Shown one piece after another: positions 24,906-36,489 of a stretch of DNA of 64,000 nucleotides. Below the pieces are notes generated by a model. It was not told where the DNA came from. It saw nothing but the letters and a program-made list of their open reading frames with translations, and did not search any database. The translations under genes and the position numbers were made by a program. The stretch comes from Diabrotica undecimpunctata (lineage: Eukaryota; Arthropoda; Insecta; Coleoptera; Chrysomelidae): the NCBI RefSeq assembly GCF_040954645.1, contig NC_092812.1, forward strand, positions 2,604,001 through 2,668,000, given 5' to 3'. Every line of letters begins with the position of its first letter. Positions within the stretch are counted from its first letter, which is position 1.

Positions 24906-26299
24906 ATGGGGGACGCGATTTCCCCAGAGACGCCAATAGGTGATTTAAACTTTTCATGTGTTAGTGATAATAGTGAAATGCATGTTAATGAATCCAGTTT
25001 AATCAAAAATTTTGATGATTCGACTGCAAAAACTGCGAATAAAACGAGTGACCGCACTACAACATTGCCAGAACCAGAAATAACACAAAAAGCAGTAGCG
25101 ATAAAATTTTTCAACGTCAAATCAGATAAGTACAATTTTAATAATGTTTATGTTTATATAGAAAAAACAAACAATGAAAATATAGGCCGTTTGCATCCCT
25201 TAACTGTCGCGCATATTTTGCATAACAAGTTGAATATTCCTAATATTATTGAAAATAAAGGCATTGGAAAAAACAGAATTAAAGTTCTGTTAAGGTCTAT
25301 TTCTGATGAAAATAATTTGGTTAAAAATTTAAAGTAAAAAAATGAAAATTTGGTAGCTTATATTCCTAATCATCTACTAGAAATTAAAGGTCTAATCAGA
25401 GATGTTGATACCCAATATGATGAAAATTATTTGTTAGATAACAGTGAATCTCCCTCCCCCATATTAGGTTTTAAACGAACTTTTAGAAGGGTTGACACGG
25501 AAGGAAAAACTAACTATGTACCGAAAACGACTGTAATAGTCATCTTTGAGGGAAGTATTTTACCTATAGCTACATTGCAATAAATAGTGTATTTTTTCCT
25601 GTAAAAACCTATATTGGCAAGGTCACTCAGTGTTATAATTGTTTGAGATTTGGACATATCTCCAAGCAGTGTCGCAGTACACAGACACATTGCATAAAAT
25701 GCGGGAAAACCAAAAAAGAAGATCATGCGTGCCAGGATAATGATATTCAGTGCATCCATTGCAATAGTAAGGATCATGTATCCATTTCCAAGAAATGTCC
25801 AAAATATGAACTGCAGAAGAAGATCAAAAACGTAATGATTGAGCAAAAAACTTCTTTCGTCGAAGCACAAACTTACTGTGAATCATCCTTATCGAGATTG
25901 TTCACTCAAAATAGATATTCCTTACTAGAAAATATCGGAAATAGTTTTCCTCCCCTGCCACCATTCACAAGAAATTCAACCCCTTCTGCTGCCACACAAG
26001 TAGTCACGCGTAGAAATCAAAATATATCATCAAATAATACATCACAACCCTCCTCAAGTCACTATAGTATAGCGAAAAAGTTTCCTTTTAATTTTGGCCC
26101 CACTAGACCCCTTCCTGCTAATTTAAACATCCCTAATTGTCAAAATAAACCAGATCAGACAGTTTTACAAACACTTATTTCCAATTACATTTTTAATTTA
26201 ATCACAAATATTCAAACTGTAGATGATATAAAAACAATAGGTCAAGATAGTATTTACCATGGAATAAAAACGATTTTGGAGGATATTATCAATAAATAA
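24906..26299 (+). pseudogene. ORF1 (Gag-like, three zinc knuckles) of the I-like element
   Basis: Starts at an ATG in a C/G run (GACCCCCCCCCATGGGGGAC). Residues 1-143 are open, then TAA at 25335; the frame continues in register to 25583, and after a shift at ~25575-25600 continues to TAA 26297. The second half carries a canonical knuckle CYNCLRFGHISKQC (~25636) and two more Cys/His clusters (CIKCGKTKKEDHAC and CIHCNSKDHVSISKKC), then a Ser/Asn/Pro-rich tail. ORF1 proteins of this type bind element RNA and form RNP particles. One stop and one frameshift inactivate it. Confidence 0.85.
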
Positions 26300-29200
26300 C
26301 ATCTTCACAAGACTTAAATCATTAAAAATTTTGCAATGGAACGCTCGATCCGTTGTTTCGAATAAAAACAGTTTACTTCATTTTTTAATAACTGAAAATA
26401 TTGACATTGCCTTATTAAGCGAAACTTGGTTCAAACCAAATCAGAATTATATATTTAAAGGTTATAATGTAATTCGCCAAGATAGGTACGACGGGTACGC
26501 AGGTGTTGCAATATTAATTAAAACAACCATACCATTTTGTCAAATAAATATTAGAAACAATTTTAACGAAGAAATTTTAGTCTGCGGTGCTATCGTAAAA
26601 ATTAATACAACAGAATTAAGTTTTCTATCTATATATAGACCACCTAAAATTCGTACTTCCAAAAACGATCGGATAAATATCTTCTCACAAGTCAAATCAC
26701 CTTTTATAATTGGAGGAGATATAAATGCTCATAACTCACTGTGGGGCTCATTACAAAATGATGCAGTTGGTCACCAAATTGTTAGTAGTGTCGAGGATCT
26801 AGATCTTGTAATTTTGAATAATGGAGAGCCTACCTATCTTCCTAGATATGGTACGCAAAAATCGATGATTGACATTTCGCTTTGCACAGCTAATATAGCT
26901 AGTAAAATCACCTGGTCAGTTTTATCTGACACCTTAGGCTACAATCATTTTGCTATAGCTATGAATTTTTCAATAACCAACACATCGCAGGAAACAATTT
27001 ATCCAAAAAGCAAATGGAATGACAAAAAAGCAAATTGGTCCCTGTATACATCCTTAATTGAAAACATGTTTTCCAATAAAACTAGCTCCCTTAATACTTA
27101 TGAAAATTATAACTTTCTAATAGATTGCATTAATGATGCTGCTGTTAAATCTGTTCCTCAATACAAAATTTTTAAATTCAAAAATCGATCCCCTCCGCCA
27201 TGGTGGGACCCAGAATGCGATCTGATAATTAATAACAGAAAAGAAGCATTAGCAGTTTATAAACGTTCACCAAGCCTTGATAATTATCTAAAATGTCAGA
27301 AAAATGTTGCTTATACTAAAAAGCAGCTGAAACAAAAAGCCAAAGCTAGTTGGATCAAATGTTGTTCTAATTTAAGTAAAAATACTTCTTCTAAAGAAAT
27401 ATGGTCACAAGCTAACAAAATGAACCAAAAATCACATAATAGTACAAAACTCTTCAATGACACTTTATTAGACGACTTCTTTAATAGAGTATCTTCTCCA
27501 TGGGTTCAACATTCGAATAGACAGCCTACACAAAGTCATCATTCAAATAATCACTTTCTGTTAAAATCTTTTACAAAAACTGAATTAGACTTCACCCTTA
27601 AAAACCACATTAACACTTCTCCTGGAATCGATCATGTAAAATACCCCATGTTAATCAACCTACCAGAGGTTGCAAAAAACCATCTTTTACATATCTTCAA
27701 TGATATCATCCAAAATAACAAAGTTATCGATTCCTTCAAAAATATCTTAGTCGTTCCTATCCTTAAACCCGGAAAGGATCCAAATATCGTGAGTTCATAT
27801 AGACCAATATCCTTACTTTTTTGCGTATTTAAAACCCTAGAAAGACTTATAAAATTTAGATTAGATTGGTGGATACAAAAAGAGAATTTACTATCAGTAA
27901 ACCAGTTTGGCTACAAAAGAGGTTTGGGACTCTAGACGCTTTAACTTGTTGTAGATATACAGAATAACTTAACTAGGAATAACTATTTAACAGCCCTATT
28001 CTTGGATATTGAAGGGGCATATGAATCAGTTTGTTTGTCAACCTTGAAATTCAAAATGGTAAATTTCTTTCATTTGCCAATTGCTTTCATGAACACAATT
28101 ATCGGTTTCTATACAGACAGGATAATCTACGTCAGAGACCATAATAACAAACTAATAGGACCTCGACACAACCATCACGGCATACCACAAGGTTCGGTAT
28201 TATCGCCAATTTTATTTAATATGTACACCTCTGACATACATAATATGTAAATAAAAAACATTCCATTTAAAATAATACAATATGCAGATGACTTTTGTGT
28301 CTATACAGAAAGTAAGAAATATGAAAACGATATGCAAAACCTAAGCAGAGTATGGAGTTCTCTTTTCCCATGGTACTTAGAGAACGGCTTAAATTTATCA
28401 ATTGCCAAATCAGCAGTATCTGTCTTTACAAGACACAACCTTACTCTAAATCAAAATATACTTCTTGATAATCAATCTTTTACATTTAAAAACCATGTCA
28501 AATACCTGGGCCTTATACTGGATAAAAAATTGACTTGAAAACAACACATACAATATATGCTGGATAGATGCAACAAAGGTATTAATTTTCTTAGAATGAC
28601 AACTAAAGTGTGGTGGGGTTGCGATGTTGAAACATCCTTATTGTTTTACAGAGCTTATATACGATCCATTATAGATTATGGTTCTACTCTTTATGGTTCC
28701 GCGTCTAGAAATCTTCTAAGAAAAATTTTCATTTTTCAAAATTCTGCCTTAAGGGTCTGTTTAGGTGCTATGAGATCTACCCCTATAGAACCACTACATG
28801 TTGAAGCATATGAACCTCCTCTTGAAATTAGAAGAAATTTATTAAGCGAAAAATGGGTAGTCAAAACCCACTCAACAAATCCCAAATTATTTTCCAGTAT
28901 ATGTCAACTTCACGAATCAGACCTAACTCACAAATATTGGATTAAAAAGCCATCTCCACCTTTGTGCACTGCTTTACAGAACAATTCTATTTTTTCAAAG
29001 AATTTGGCCAAAGTGTACAAAAATTTAGACTTCTTTGCTTTCTTCCATAAAACTGAAGTTATAATACCCACATATAGTGACAACATCAAATTGAGCAACG
29101 ATAGTCTGAGATCTGTTTTGAACTGTTATAGTGATGCCACAGTTATATACACGGACGCATCTAAATCAATATTAGGGACTGGCTGTGCCTATTTTCTACC

Positions 29201-30008
29201 CTCAGGAGGTTCTGAATTTAAGTACAAACTTTCCAATGAGTTCTCAATTTTCTCGGCTGAATCATTGGCCATACTCGAAGCTTTAAAATATGTTAAAAAC
29301 TCTTATATTAAAAAACCGTTAATTCTTTCAGATTGTCTTTCAGTTTTACAGAACATAAAAAATACTTGTTTGCCCAAAACATTTAGTAATCCTTATATTT
29401 TTTTAATAAAGGATCAATTAAAGCACTTAGCAGACTCTGGCTTTAATATAAAATTAATTTGGGTTAAGGCACATATTGGACTCAAAGATAATGAATATGT
29501 AGATTACTTAGCTAAAACCAGTATAATATCAGGCACTTTATTGTCATATTCTTTATGTGTATCAGATGCCATTACGATTTTTAAAAAAAATCAGCTATCA
29601 ACATGGAAAGATCAATGAAATCTTTACTGCTTTACAAACCCAACAAGATACACCAATTTACAACCAGTTATTCCACAAACTACTTGGTTTAAGAATTTTA
29701 AATCTCCACGTAAATATATAACTACCATAAATAGACTACGCTTTGGACATGCTTGTTATCCAAGTCATTTATATAAAATAAATGTGATTGAAGATGATAA
29801 TTGCAAACATTGCGGAAAACTAGGTGATCTTGATCACATCTTTTTTGAATATCCTAAGTTTCAACATCATTCAAACTCTCTCTACAAAAAATTAATTGAA
29901 TTTAATATGTATGCACCATTCAATATCCAGTCGCTACTGGCTACAGGCTCACAACAAGTATATAATATCATTATAGATTTCTTGTCAGACACATGTACAG
30001 TTCTATAG
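26268..30008 (+). pseudogene. ORF2 (endonuclease, reverse transcriptase, RNase H) of the I-like element
   Basis: Endonuclease ~26331-26975 begins LQWNARSVV with no upstream in-frame ATG after the stop at 26265. SETWF, GGDINAHN and MIDIS are present, but the usual SDH is YNH. RT: PISLLFCVFKTLERLI at ~27800, break at ~27933 (TAG, shift), motif A FLDIEGAYESV (~28000), motif B GIPQGSVLSPILFN, TAA at 28248, catalytic YADD at ~28280, TGA at ~28536, then the WWG and DYGS motifs. RNase H at ~29140-29530 has TDASK, a SAESLAI Glu, LSDCLSVL Asp and KAHIGLKDNEYVDYLAK. A frame break near 29618 precedes the C-terminal CKHC...H tail, which lacks its last Cys. Four breaks plus the mutated endonuclease motif make it inactive. 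Confidence 0.88.
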
Positions 30009-30313
30009 AATTTGTACGCGAGAATGGAATTTTTCATGATCGTGTGGAAATTTAGATTTGTATCCTTTGTTTACCCTAAATGTTATAACACCTTATCCGT
30101 GGTCCAGTTTTGTTTGTCTACTAAGAATGTCTTGATGGGCCCCTAGACGAGAAGCAAGTGACCCTGTAAGTTTCCTTGTCGTATATTCTTCTTATTCTCT
30201 ATTCTATTAATTATCCGTTAGTTTTCGATTAGGGATAGAGTTGTGTTTTTGTCTGATTGGAAAATCAATTGCAACTGGCTGAATGACTAATGTCTATGCC
30301 ATTAAAAAAAAAC

Positions 30314-31679
30314 CAGGTGGCCAGACAAGTAAATCGAATCGGATTCATACAAGTAAATTATTTAGTAGTGGGGTTTCTGTTTCTTGTATGACAAAGTAAG
30401 TGCAGGTACAACTACGAGGGGACTTAAGAAATTAATCGGTGAATTTATTTGTAGTAGGAAAATATTGAAATGAAATACAGGAATAAAAACAAAGTAGTTA
30501 TTATCAACGAGAATCAAATAGTACGAGCAGAAAATAATGGAAAGTACTTTGAAATTAATAAGAACAAAAATGTAACGTTTTAATCGTTACAGACTTTGTG
30601 CAAAAACTGTATAAAATGAAAGTTCTGTAGAATTAGTGAGTTTATTCAATTCTGGACTTATGTTTATTTACAGCAAAACAGTCTTAGTAGACTAGCCCAA
30701 AATAGTAAAAAGACGCAAGTTCTGTATTCGCAGTGACAAAAAGTTTGCCGGTTACTTTTGTGCAGTGTTGTAAAGTTGTCATATAAATATGGAAAATGTA
30801 CCAAAAAGCTCTGTATCATCAAACGCAAGAAGTAATTTATAAAATTTTAAAATTTACAAAAAATTAAGTAGAAAATGAAAAATTTATATTAGATTTAAGG
30901 AAAGTGCAGAAACGAGCTGCTGCATGGACATGTATTTATAGAGGTACTACTAAATTAATATTTTTAACCTAAGGTTTATGTCTCCCAACTATAAAATAAA
31001 TTGCTGGTTTTTTTTATTGACATCTAAGATTTTTTACAATCTGTATAGTAATAAAAACAATAAGTAAAATTGTTTGTCTTTAAAATGTTAAAAAGATGTA
31101 ACGTCCAGTGACCAAAGCATCATAATACAAATATTGGCTTGTTTACCGGTGGGATACGTGCTGTTGAAGACGTAGCTTCCATTACTGAAGGCACTGTTAA
31201 AACACAGTAGTAAATCAATAAATATACCTAATAACTACTCACCACAAAAATTTTCATGTTTATTTCTCAACTAGAAAGTACTTTTTTAAAATTCATTGTT
31301 GTTATCCGTAACACAAATAATTTTAGCGTCTCAATCATACGAATGTCTCGACACAAATGCCAGCTAGTGTAAATCAACTAAAGCTAGAGTGTTCAAACTG
31401 GTACCGTTTGTTTCGTATTTTTAGTACCTATAAACGGTTTTGTCGTTCAGCTCGATTACACACGTTAAAAATACTTAGGTTAGAGTAAAGACCGTTTGTA
31501 GACGGTCTTGCCGATTAAAGGGTTAAGTAAATCCTTACACAAGGTTAATACCACATTGGTTGGCGTATTATTTACTGCATCATTATTTTTTTCACAATAT
31601 AATTGTAACTTGTAGATGTATCCAGGAATCGTACACAATTTTAATAGTTTAAAACCGTATTTGTGTCATTTCTGTTTAT
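30314..31679. other. No gene recognised
   Basis: AT-rich. A perfect 6-bp hairpin (GACCGT...ACGGTC) near 31488-31506 precedes AAAGGGTTAA, which resembles a piggyBac end at a TTAA target; no partner end was found. Otherwise featureless. Confidence 0.35.
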
Positions 31680-32560
31680 TATACTGACGTCCAATAAAAG
31701 GGCCTCTGAAGGGAACCATACTTTCATCTACACATTCATCTTTTTTAGGAGAGTAATATTGCTTGAAATTACAATTTAATTCATCTATAAGCCCCCTTAT
31801 TTTGTCAATACGATCTGCAGGATCTGTAGTTTAGTTGTCAGAGAAGTGAAGAAATTGTAGAATTAACTCGAATCTATTCCTACTCATAATGGTTCCAAGA
31901 AATCGTTGTTCCATAATTTTGTTTTTACTCCAATAATAATTAATTTTTGGCAGCTTTACCAGTCCCATATACAGCAGAAGGCCAAAAAACGTTTAATTTC
32001 TTATTTGTCAGTTGGTGTCCAAGAATGTGAACGAGCTTGTGGTTTATTATCTTTTTCTAGTATAGATTGTGTCGCAAATAAATTTGTCTCATTTGATATC
32101 TTTACAAAAAGATTTTTAGTAACCAAAAGCATATAAAAATCTTCAGGAGGGGCTTGCATCAATACGGTCGAATATGGTGGATTTAACCCAATTAATTCTG
32201 TAAATGGTATTATTGAACGTTGACGACCCATCGGCTCAAACCATTTGCGTGATGAACTTGCTTGGTTTATATCATTAATTGCAACAACATTATTTAAAGA
32301 ATCAGTCTCGCTTTCTAAATCAGAATTAATAATTCGTCGCCTTCAAGATTTGGACACATGCAAAATTTCATTTTCAGAGTCTTCTTCATATGAGGCATCT
32401 ATTTTACGTTTACCATTACTAGAAAGCTCTTGTTCTTTATTATTATAAACACTTGCTGCCAATAAATCAAATCGTTCAATATCGGGATCACTTAACTTTG
32501 CAAAACTTAACTTTGCAAACACTGCAAAACTTTGATCTTCATTGTTCACCTCCATATTTC
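31680..32560 (-). pseudogene. piggyBac-type transposase, N-terminal half
   Basis: Minus-strand reading from ~32555 (MEVNNEDQSF...) through an acidic N-terminus, then WTPTDK-EIKRFLAFCCIWDW (~32030-31970), the conserved TPxEIxxFLG region, then KTKLWNNDF. Near 31800-31700 the catalytic-domain start GLIDELNCNFKQYYSPKKD and DESMVPFRGP, with the first catalytic Asp, is clear. Several frameshifts and stops (near 32340, 31985, 31900, 31830) break it, and the remaining two catalytic Asps and the C-terminal Cys-rich domain are absent to the left. Different from the piggyBac pieces at 42-52 kb. Confidence 0.8.
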
Positions 32561-32629
32561 AGAATTTTGTCAATAATAGGAACACAGAATAATACAGAAC
32601 AAAGAAACAAAAAAAAACACTGTTCAACT

Positions 32630-32815
32630 TTAAGACAAGAACTGGCCTGTTGTTTCTTGTTAGAACCGCATGGGCATGGGCATTATAAGCACAAAGGGGA
32701 GGGAACTACTGAGAGTGGGATGACCGGCATTGTGACCGACGCGGCGTGGTACAACGGAAAAGTTAATTTCTGTCAATGGCGCCGCGGAGGGCACCGGTGA
32801 CCTCCATGTATTTTT
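32630..32815. other. Locally GC-rich segment upstream of the piggyBac relic
   Basis: Contains GAACCGCATGGGCATGGGC and a GGCGCCGCGGAGGGCACCGG run inside otherwise AT-rich DNA. It may be the untranslated 5' end of the piggyBac element, but no terminal inverted repeat or TTAA duplication could be matched. Confidence 0.3.
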
Positions 32816-33009
32816 TTTTATTTATGACGAAAAAATACGCTCAAAAATAAAAATAAATATTATATCTATTTCTAACACATAATATCAGATATATATACTA
32901 AAAATTTTTATATTAAATTTTTTATCGATTTACCCATGGCGTTTAACGTGTTAAAACACGTATGCCACCAATTTGACACTGCGATGTCGAACCCAAGTAG
33001 CACAGATTG

Positions 33010-33555
33010 TAATTTTATACGAGGAAGGATATACACAAAAAGATATCGTACGACGTCTCAAGAGAAGTTAATCTACAGTTTCGAATACTTTAAAAAGGTA
33101 CCACGAGAAAGGAAATTGTATAAGAACGCCTGGTCAAAGACGTTCAAAGCTGCATAACTGCAATTGATGACCATTTTTTTGGTTCTTAATTCTTAATGAA
33201 ATCTCTCATAGACATCGAGATGCACCTCAGAAATAAGCTAGTAAATCCTCAGTTAAACAAGTTAAAGTGAGATTAAAAACAGTTAGAGGAAGATTAAAAG
33301 AAGCAAACTTAAAGCTTAGACGCCTTGCCAAAGTTCCACGTCTTTTCCAAAATCATAAAGCTCGTCGTTTAGAATTTGCAATAACACATATTTAGTGGAA
33401 TATCGACAACTACAAAAGTATTCTTTTCACTGATGAGACCAGAATCCGATTATGGAAGCCAGATGGTAGAAACCACGTCTACCTAGAATATCGCCCACAC
33501 CGTTAGTTTTGGAAGTGGTGGTATAATGCTTTAAGGAGTTATTAGTTGGGAGGGA
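33010..33555 (+). pseudogene. Tc1-like transposase relic
   Basis: Plus-strand reading in shifting frames: first HTH near 33010-33090 (an IYxxGYTQKDIVRRLK-like stretch), second region LNKLKVRLKTVRGRLKEANLKLRRLAK (33255-33330, broken), and the catalytic start RRLEFAITHI at ~33367. Then come ILFTDETRIRLWKPDGRNHVY (~33419-33480, first catalytic Asp) and VSFGSGGIML.GVISWEG (~33501-33553). Many stops. The sequence changes abruptly at ~33556 to a Penelope-like fragment on the other strand. Confidence 0.8.
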
Positions 33556-33657
33556 GAGATCCTGCGGTATTGGATACTTTCTGCTTATAATTTCTAATGA
33601 TTTATTTATAGGAACATTCGTGAAAAGTGAGACCACATCAAAGCTGACTAACTAAGA
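33556..33657 (-). pseudogene. Penelope-like element reverse transcriptase fragment
   Basis: Minus strand from ~33657 reads SFDVVSLFTNVPINKSLEII followed by SRKYPIPQD. FDVxSLFTNVP is the hallmark motif A of Penelope-like (GIY-YIG-associated) reverse transcriptases; the first Asp is the catalytic one. Only ~33 codons remain, bounded by the Tc1 relics on both sides. This is the only PLE coding sequence I see in the window. Confidence 0.75.
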
Positions 33658-33659
33658 CC

Positions 33660-33920
33660 AAATTAACATACCTGTGAATTATTAAAACTGGTTGAATGGA
33701 AAAACACAAATAAAGGAGTTTTTTCACCTACCATATTACTTCCGCAGAACATAACACCTCCTCCTTTATGTATGTGAACATATCTGCTTTTTTCCGTCCT
33801 TACTTATCTTTCTCGCCCTCTAAGTAGTACATGAATTCATCGGTTATATTATTTGACACAAATCCCGGCTTCGTCTGAAAACAGCACATTTTAACAGTTT
33901 TCAATGTTTTAGTTTTGTTA
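33660..33920 (-). pseudogene. Second Tc1-like transposase fragment
   Basis: Minus-strand, shifted frames: CAVFRRSRDL/VLFSDEAGIC near 33895-33870 (first catalytic Asp), then YVHIHKGGGVMFCGSNMVGEKTP near 33790-33720, the GGGSVMFWGGIS block of Tc1-type transposases, and LFVFFHSTSFNN. No HTH and no later catalytic acids. It differs in sequence from the plus-strand fragment at 33010-33555. Confidence 0.7.
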
Positions 33921-34071
33921 TTAAAGACACCAATTTAGGCGATCCATCTTGTGCTGCCTGGTTAACTCGGGAACCCGTAACTGTGTACTGCTGTATAGTA
34001 CTTAAGCACGAATATTACACCTACAACAGTAAAAAAAATAGGCGAGAATACATGCGTAATAGAACTAAGAA

Positions 34072-34278
34072 ATGAACAGGAAAAACACGAGATTATGGCA
34101 AAAAGAATATAAACTAAAAAACGTCGTAGGAGAGAAAGTATTCATCAATGATGACTTGACTAGAGAAGAGCAAGAAAAGCAGAAACACCTAAGAAATTTT
34201 GCAAAAAACGAAAAACAGAAAGGCAAAGACGTCAAAATTGGTTACAACAAGGTGTTAGTAAACCAAGAAGAATGAAGA
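34072..34278 (+). pseudogene. C-terminal end of a Lys-rich ORF1 preceding a non-LTR endonuclease ORF
   Basis: 67 codons, very rich in Lys/Glu, containing VFINDDLTREEQEKQKHLR and GKDVKIGYNKVLVN. Such a block (Φ-IDDDxTxxERxxQ...GKxVKVGY) closes ORF1 of L2/CR1-like and CFDP2-type insect elements. The upstream part of ORF1 is missing. It lies ~270 bp before the endonuclease ORF, the expected order. Confidence 0.6.
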
Positions 34279-34509
34279 TGAAACAAAATAAAAAAGGAAC
34301 TTAAAAAACATCCAAAAAACTAGAAAACTACACCCACAAGAGGAATATTGATAACGACCAAAGCAACGGAAAGGATCTGACAATGACGACAAGGGCGACG
34401 AATAGGAATAACGATAGGAAAAAGCACGATGCAAAGGTAAACAAGGATGAAAATAGAAAGAAGATGAAAGATATACCGCAGAAAAAAGGAGAGATAAAAA
34501 TGGGAACAT

Positions 34510-35340
34510 GAAACGTAAGAAGCATCAATGGAAAAGAGGTAGAACTTGTAGAAAATATGATCAGACAAAAAATAGAAATATTAGGAATAACGGAAACGAA
34601 AATGAAAGGAAGAGGTTTTAAGAAGATACACAAAGGATATTGGTTATTTTGGGTAAGAGCTGAGGCAAAGGAAAGAGCAAAAGAAGGCGTAGGGATAATA
34701 ATTGCACCGAATAGACTACAATACGTTGTAGAAGAAACATATGTTAACCAGAGAATATTATCGCTAAAAATGAAAGTGATAGACGAGGAAATATGGACAA
34801 TGATAACAGCCTACGGAGTAAATGAAGATGCAAAAAAGGAAGAGAAGGATAAATTTTGCGAGGAGCTCCAAATGCAAATTGACAATGGGAAAGAAAATAT
34901 AATTGTAATGGGAGATCTAAACGGTAGAGTCGGAAATAATAACAATGGAATTGAGGAATGCATGGGAAAAGAAGGAGAAGAAATACTAAACAAAAATGGT
35001 GAAAGAATAATAGAAATATGTATGGAGAATAAACTTGTTATAACAAATACAAAATTTAAACATAAAAAAGTACACAAATACACGAGAGTACAAGAAAGTA
35101 GAAATGAAAAATCAATCATAGATTACTTTTTGGTAAGTAGCAACAAATGGAAAAGAGTACAAGACACGAAAGTGAAAAGAGGCTCAGAGATTGGCAGTGA
35201 TCATTATCTAGTAATAATGAAAATAAGAATAGCAAAAGAAAAGGAAGAAAAGAGGAGAAAGGTAGTAAATGAAAAAGTAAAAAGCTACAAATTAAAAGAA
35301 GAAAGATATAAGAAGATATTCCAAGAAAAATTAGACAAGT
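34510..35340 (+). pseudogene. Non-LTR retrotransposon endonuclease (CFDP2-type ORF2 N-terminus), truncated
   Basis: Reading from ~34500 gives WNVRSINGK-like sequence with one stop (TGAAACGTAAGAAGCATC), then an open frame 34557-35363. ITETKMKG, GVGIIIAPNRL, MGDLNGRVG (catalytic Asp/Asn), KSIIDYFLV and GSDHYLV are all present, so the endonuclease active site is complete. After KIFQEKLDK the frame enters foreign sequence at ~35337, a Tc1-like HTH fragment on the opposite strand. No RT follows. The coding sequence is strongly A-rich, Lys-heavy and comparatively undamaged. Confidence 0.82.
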
Positions 35341-35480
35341 CTTCTTCTTATCGTTTCAACTGAAATACGTACACCTTTACCTTCCAAAAGCTGCTTTTGG
35401 GGTTGCAGGTGAGAAATTGTTGGGTCTCTTCTAGCTAGTTGGACAATAAAACGATCGTGGCTAGCCGTTGTTACTTTTTA
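35335..35480 (-). pseudogene. Tc1-like transposase helix-turn-helix fragment
   Basis: Minus-strand from ~35478: ASHDRFIVQLARRDPTISHL, a short link, LLEGKGVRISVETIRRR. This is the second DNA-binding helix-turn-helix of Tc1 transposases (SxxTIRRRL). It abuts the end of the endonuclease ORF. It has the same orientation as the fragment at 33660-33920, so the endonuclease element may have landed in a Tc1 copy, but the intervening transposase sequence is not found. Confidence 0.7.
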
Positions 35481-36485
35481 CTGACTTTATCTTGGTTTAT
35501 TCTAAAGCGTTTCTAACTTCTGATACGTAGCATAGGTTTTTGACACAATAGCATGTGTTACGCTTTGTAACAATTTTTATTTGCCTACCACGTTGGGTGT
35601 CACTTGTAGCGATATATTTTTGCTTATAGGGGGTTAAAAGGGGGAACTGAACAATTACTGGACTGGAGATAGGGTAAGCAAATAAACTGAAACGTTTGCG
35701 AACGGCTACTCGTGTTTTGATTGGAGCGGTGAGTCGTAAATAAAAGTTTCTTTATTTAAGGAAATAAATAAAAAAAAATAGTTACAGAGACTTCCTGGGC
35801 AACAATACTTAAAAATATTCCTTAACCATTTTAAATAGACGAAGTTTAAAAAAATCCTCTTGTTGGTTAAAAAGAACGGCTTTTATTTCCTAAAAAATTT
35901 TTAAGGTTGAAAATCTTTTTAAAAGGAATAATTGTAAACTCCTGATTAAAGAGAAACATTACATATTTATTATTATTTTACATAAGCAGTTATTACAAAT
36001 AAAATTATCCAAATTTATCAACAAACCTTACATTGGCGCTAATTGTAGCAATTTAAACAATTATTATAAATCAAAATATCCTAATTTTAATCTACATTAA
36101 TTACATTGAAATTAACCTTTTAACAAAACAGAATTTAGAATTTTTGTTATATACCAAATGATAGAAAGGGATAATACTGACTATTAATTAATTATTGGGG
36201 TTAACTTTTTTTTAAAAAAAAACTGACATATGACAATTAGCTAATCCATAAAACTTATATTTATTTATAACTTTTTAATTTGTTATGAAAGCAAATCTTA
36301 GTTTATTTTACTTAGAAAAATTTAACAAAAACTATTTGGCTTCACTGGCTGATTATTTCCTTTTAAGTTATTAAGAAAGTTTATTACCTTGGAATTGGAT
36401 ACAAATCAAACACACTATCACACACAAACTTCAAATGATCTGGTTTGACCGACGGAGACAAAATGGAAAAATCTTGAGGAGGTCA
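35481..36485. other. No gene recognised
   Basis: AT-rich, several poly-A/T runs; no domain or repeat identified. Confidence 0.4.
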
Positions 36486-36489
36486 AACA

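Larger units (their letters stand above)
24747..30313 (+). mobile_element. Near-complete I-like non-LTR retrotransposon
   Basis: 5' UTR, ORF1 (24906-26299), ORF2 with endonuclease, RT and RNase H (from ~26268 to 30008), and a 3' UTR ending CATTAAAAAAAAA. The sequences flanking the proposed ends, AACCAGGTCGCC (5', about 24735) and AACCAGGTGGCC (3', about 30311), agree at 11 of 12 positions and probably are the target-site duplication. Total ~5.57 kb. Only about five small breaks disrupt the two ORFs, so it is much younger than the other non-LTR copies in the window. Confidence 0.8.

Noticed and set aside
31480..31525. Hairpin followed by AAAGGGTTAA, resembling a piggyBac end
   Set aside because: The orientation would place the element to the left, where no partner end or transposase is seen; the piggyBac relic lies to the right.
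34255..35119. Hydrophobic minus-strand frames over 34.2-35.1 kb
   Set aside because: Antisense of the Lys-rich plus-strand ORF1/endonuclease; Lys codons AAA/AAG read backwards as Phe/Leu.
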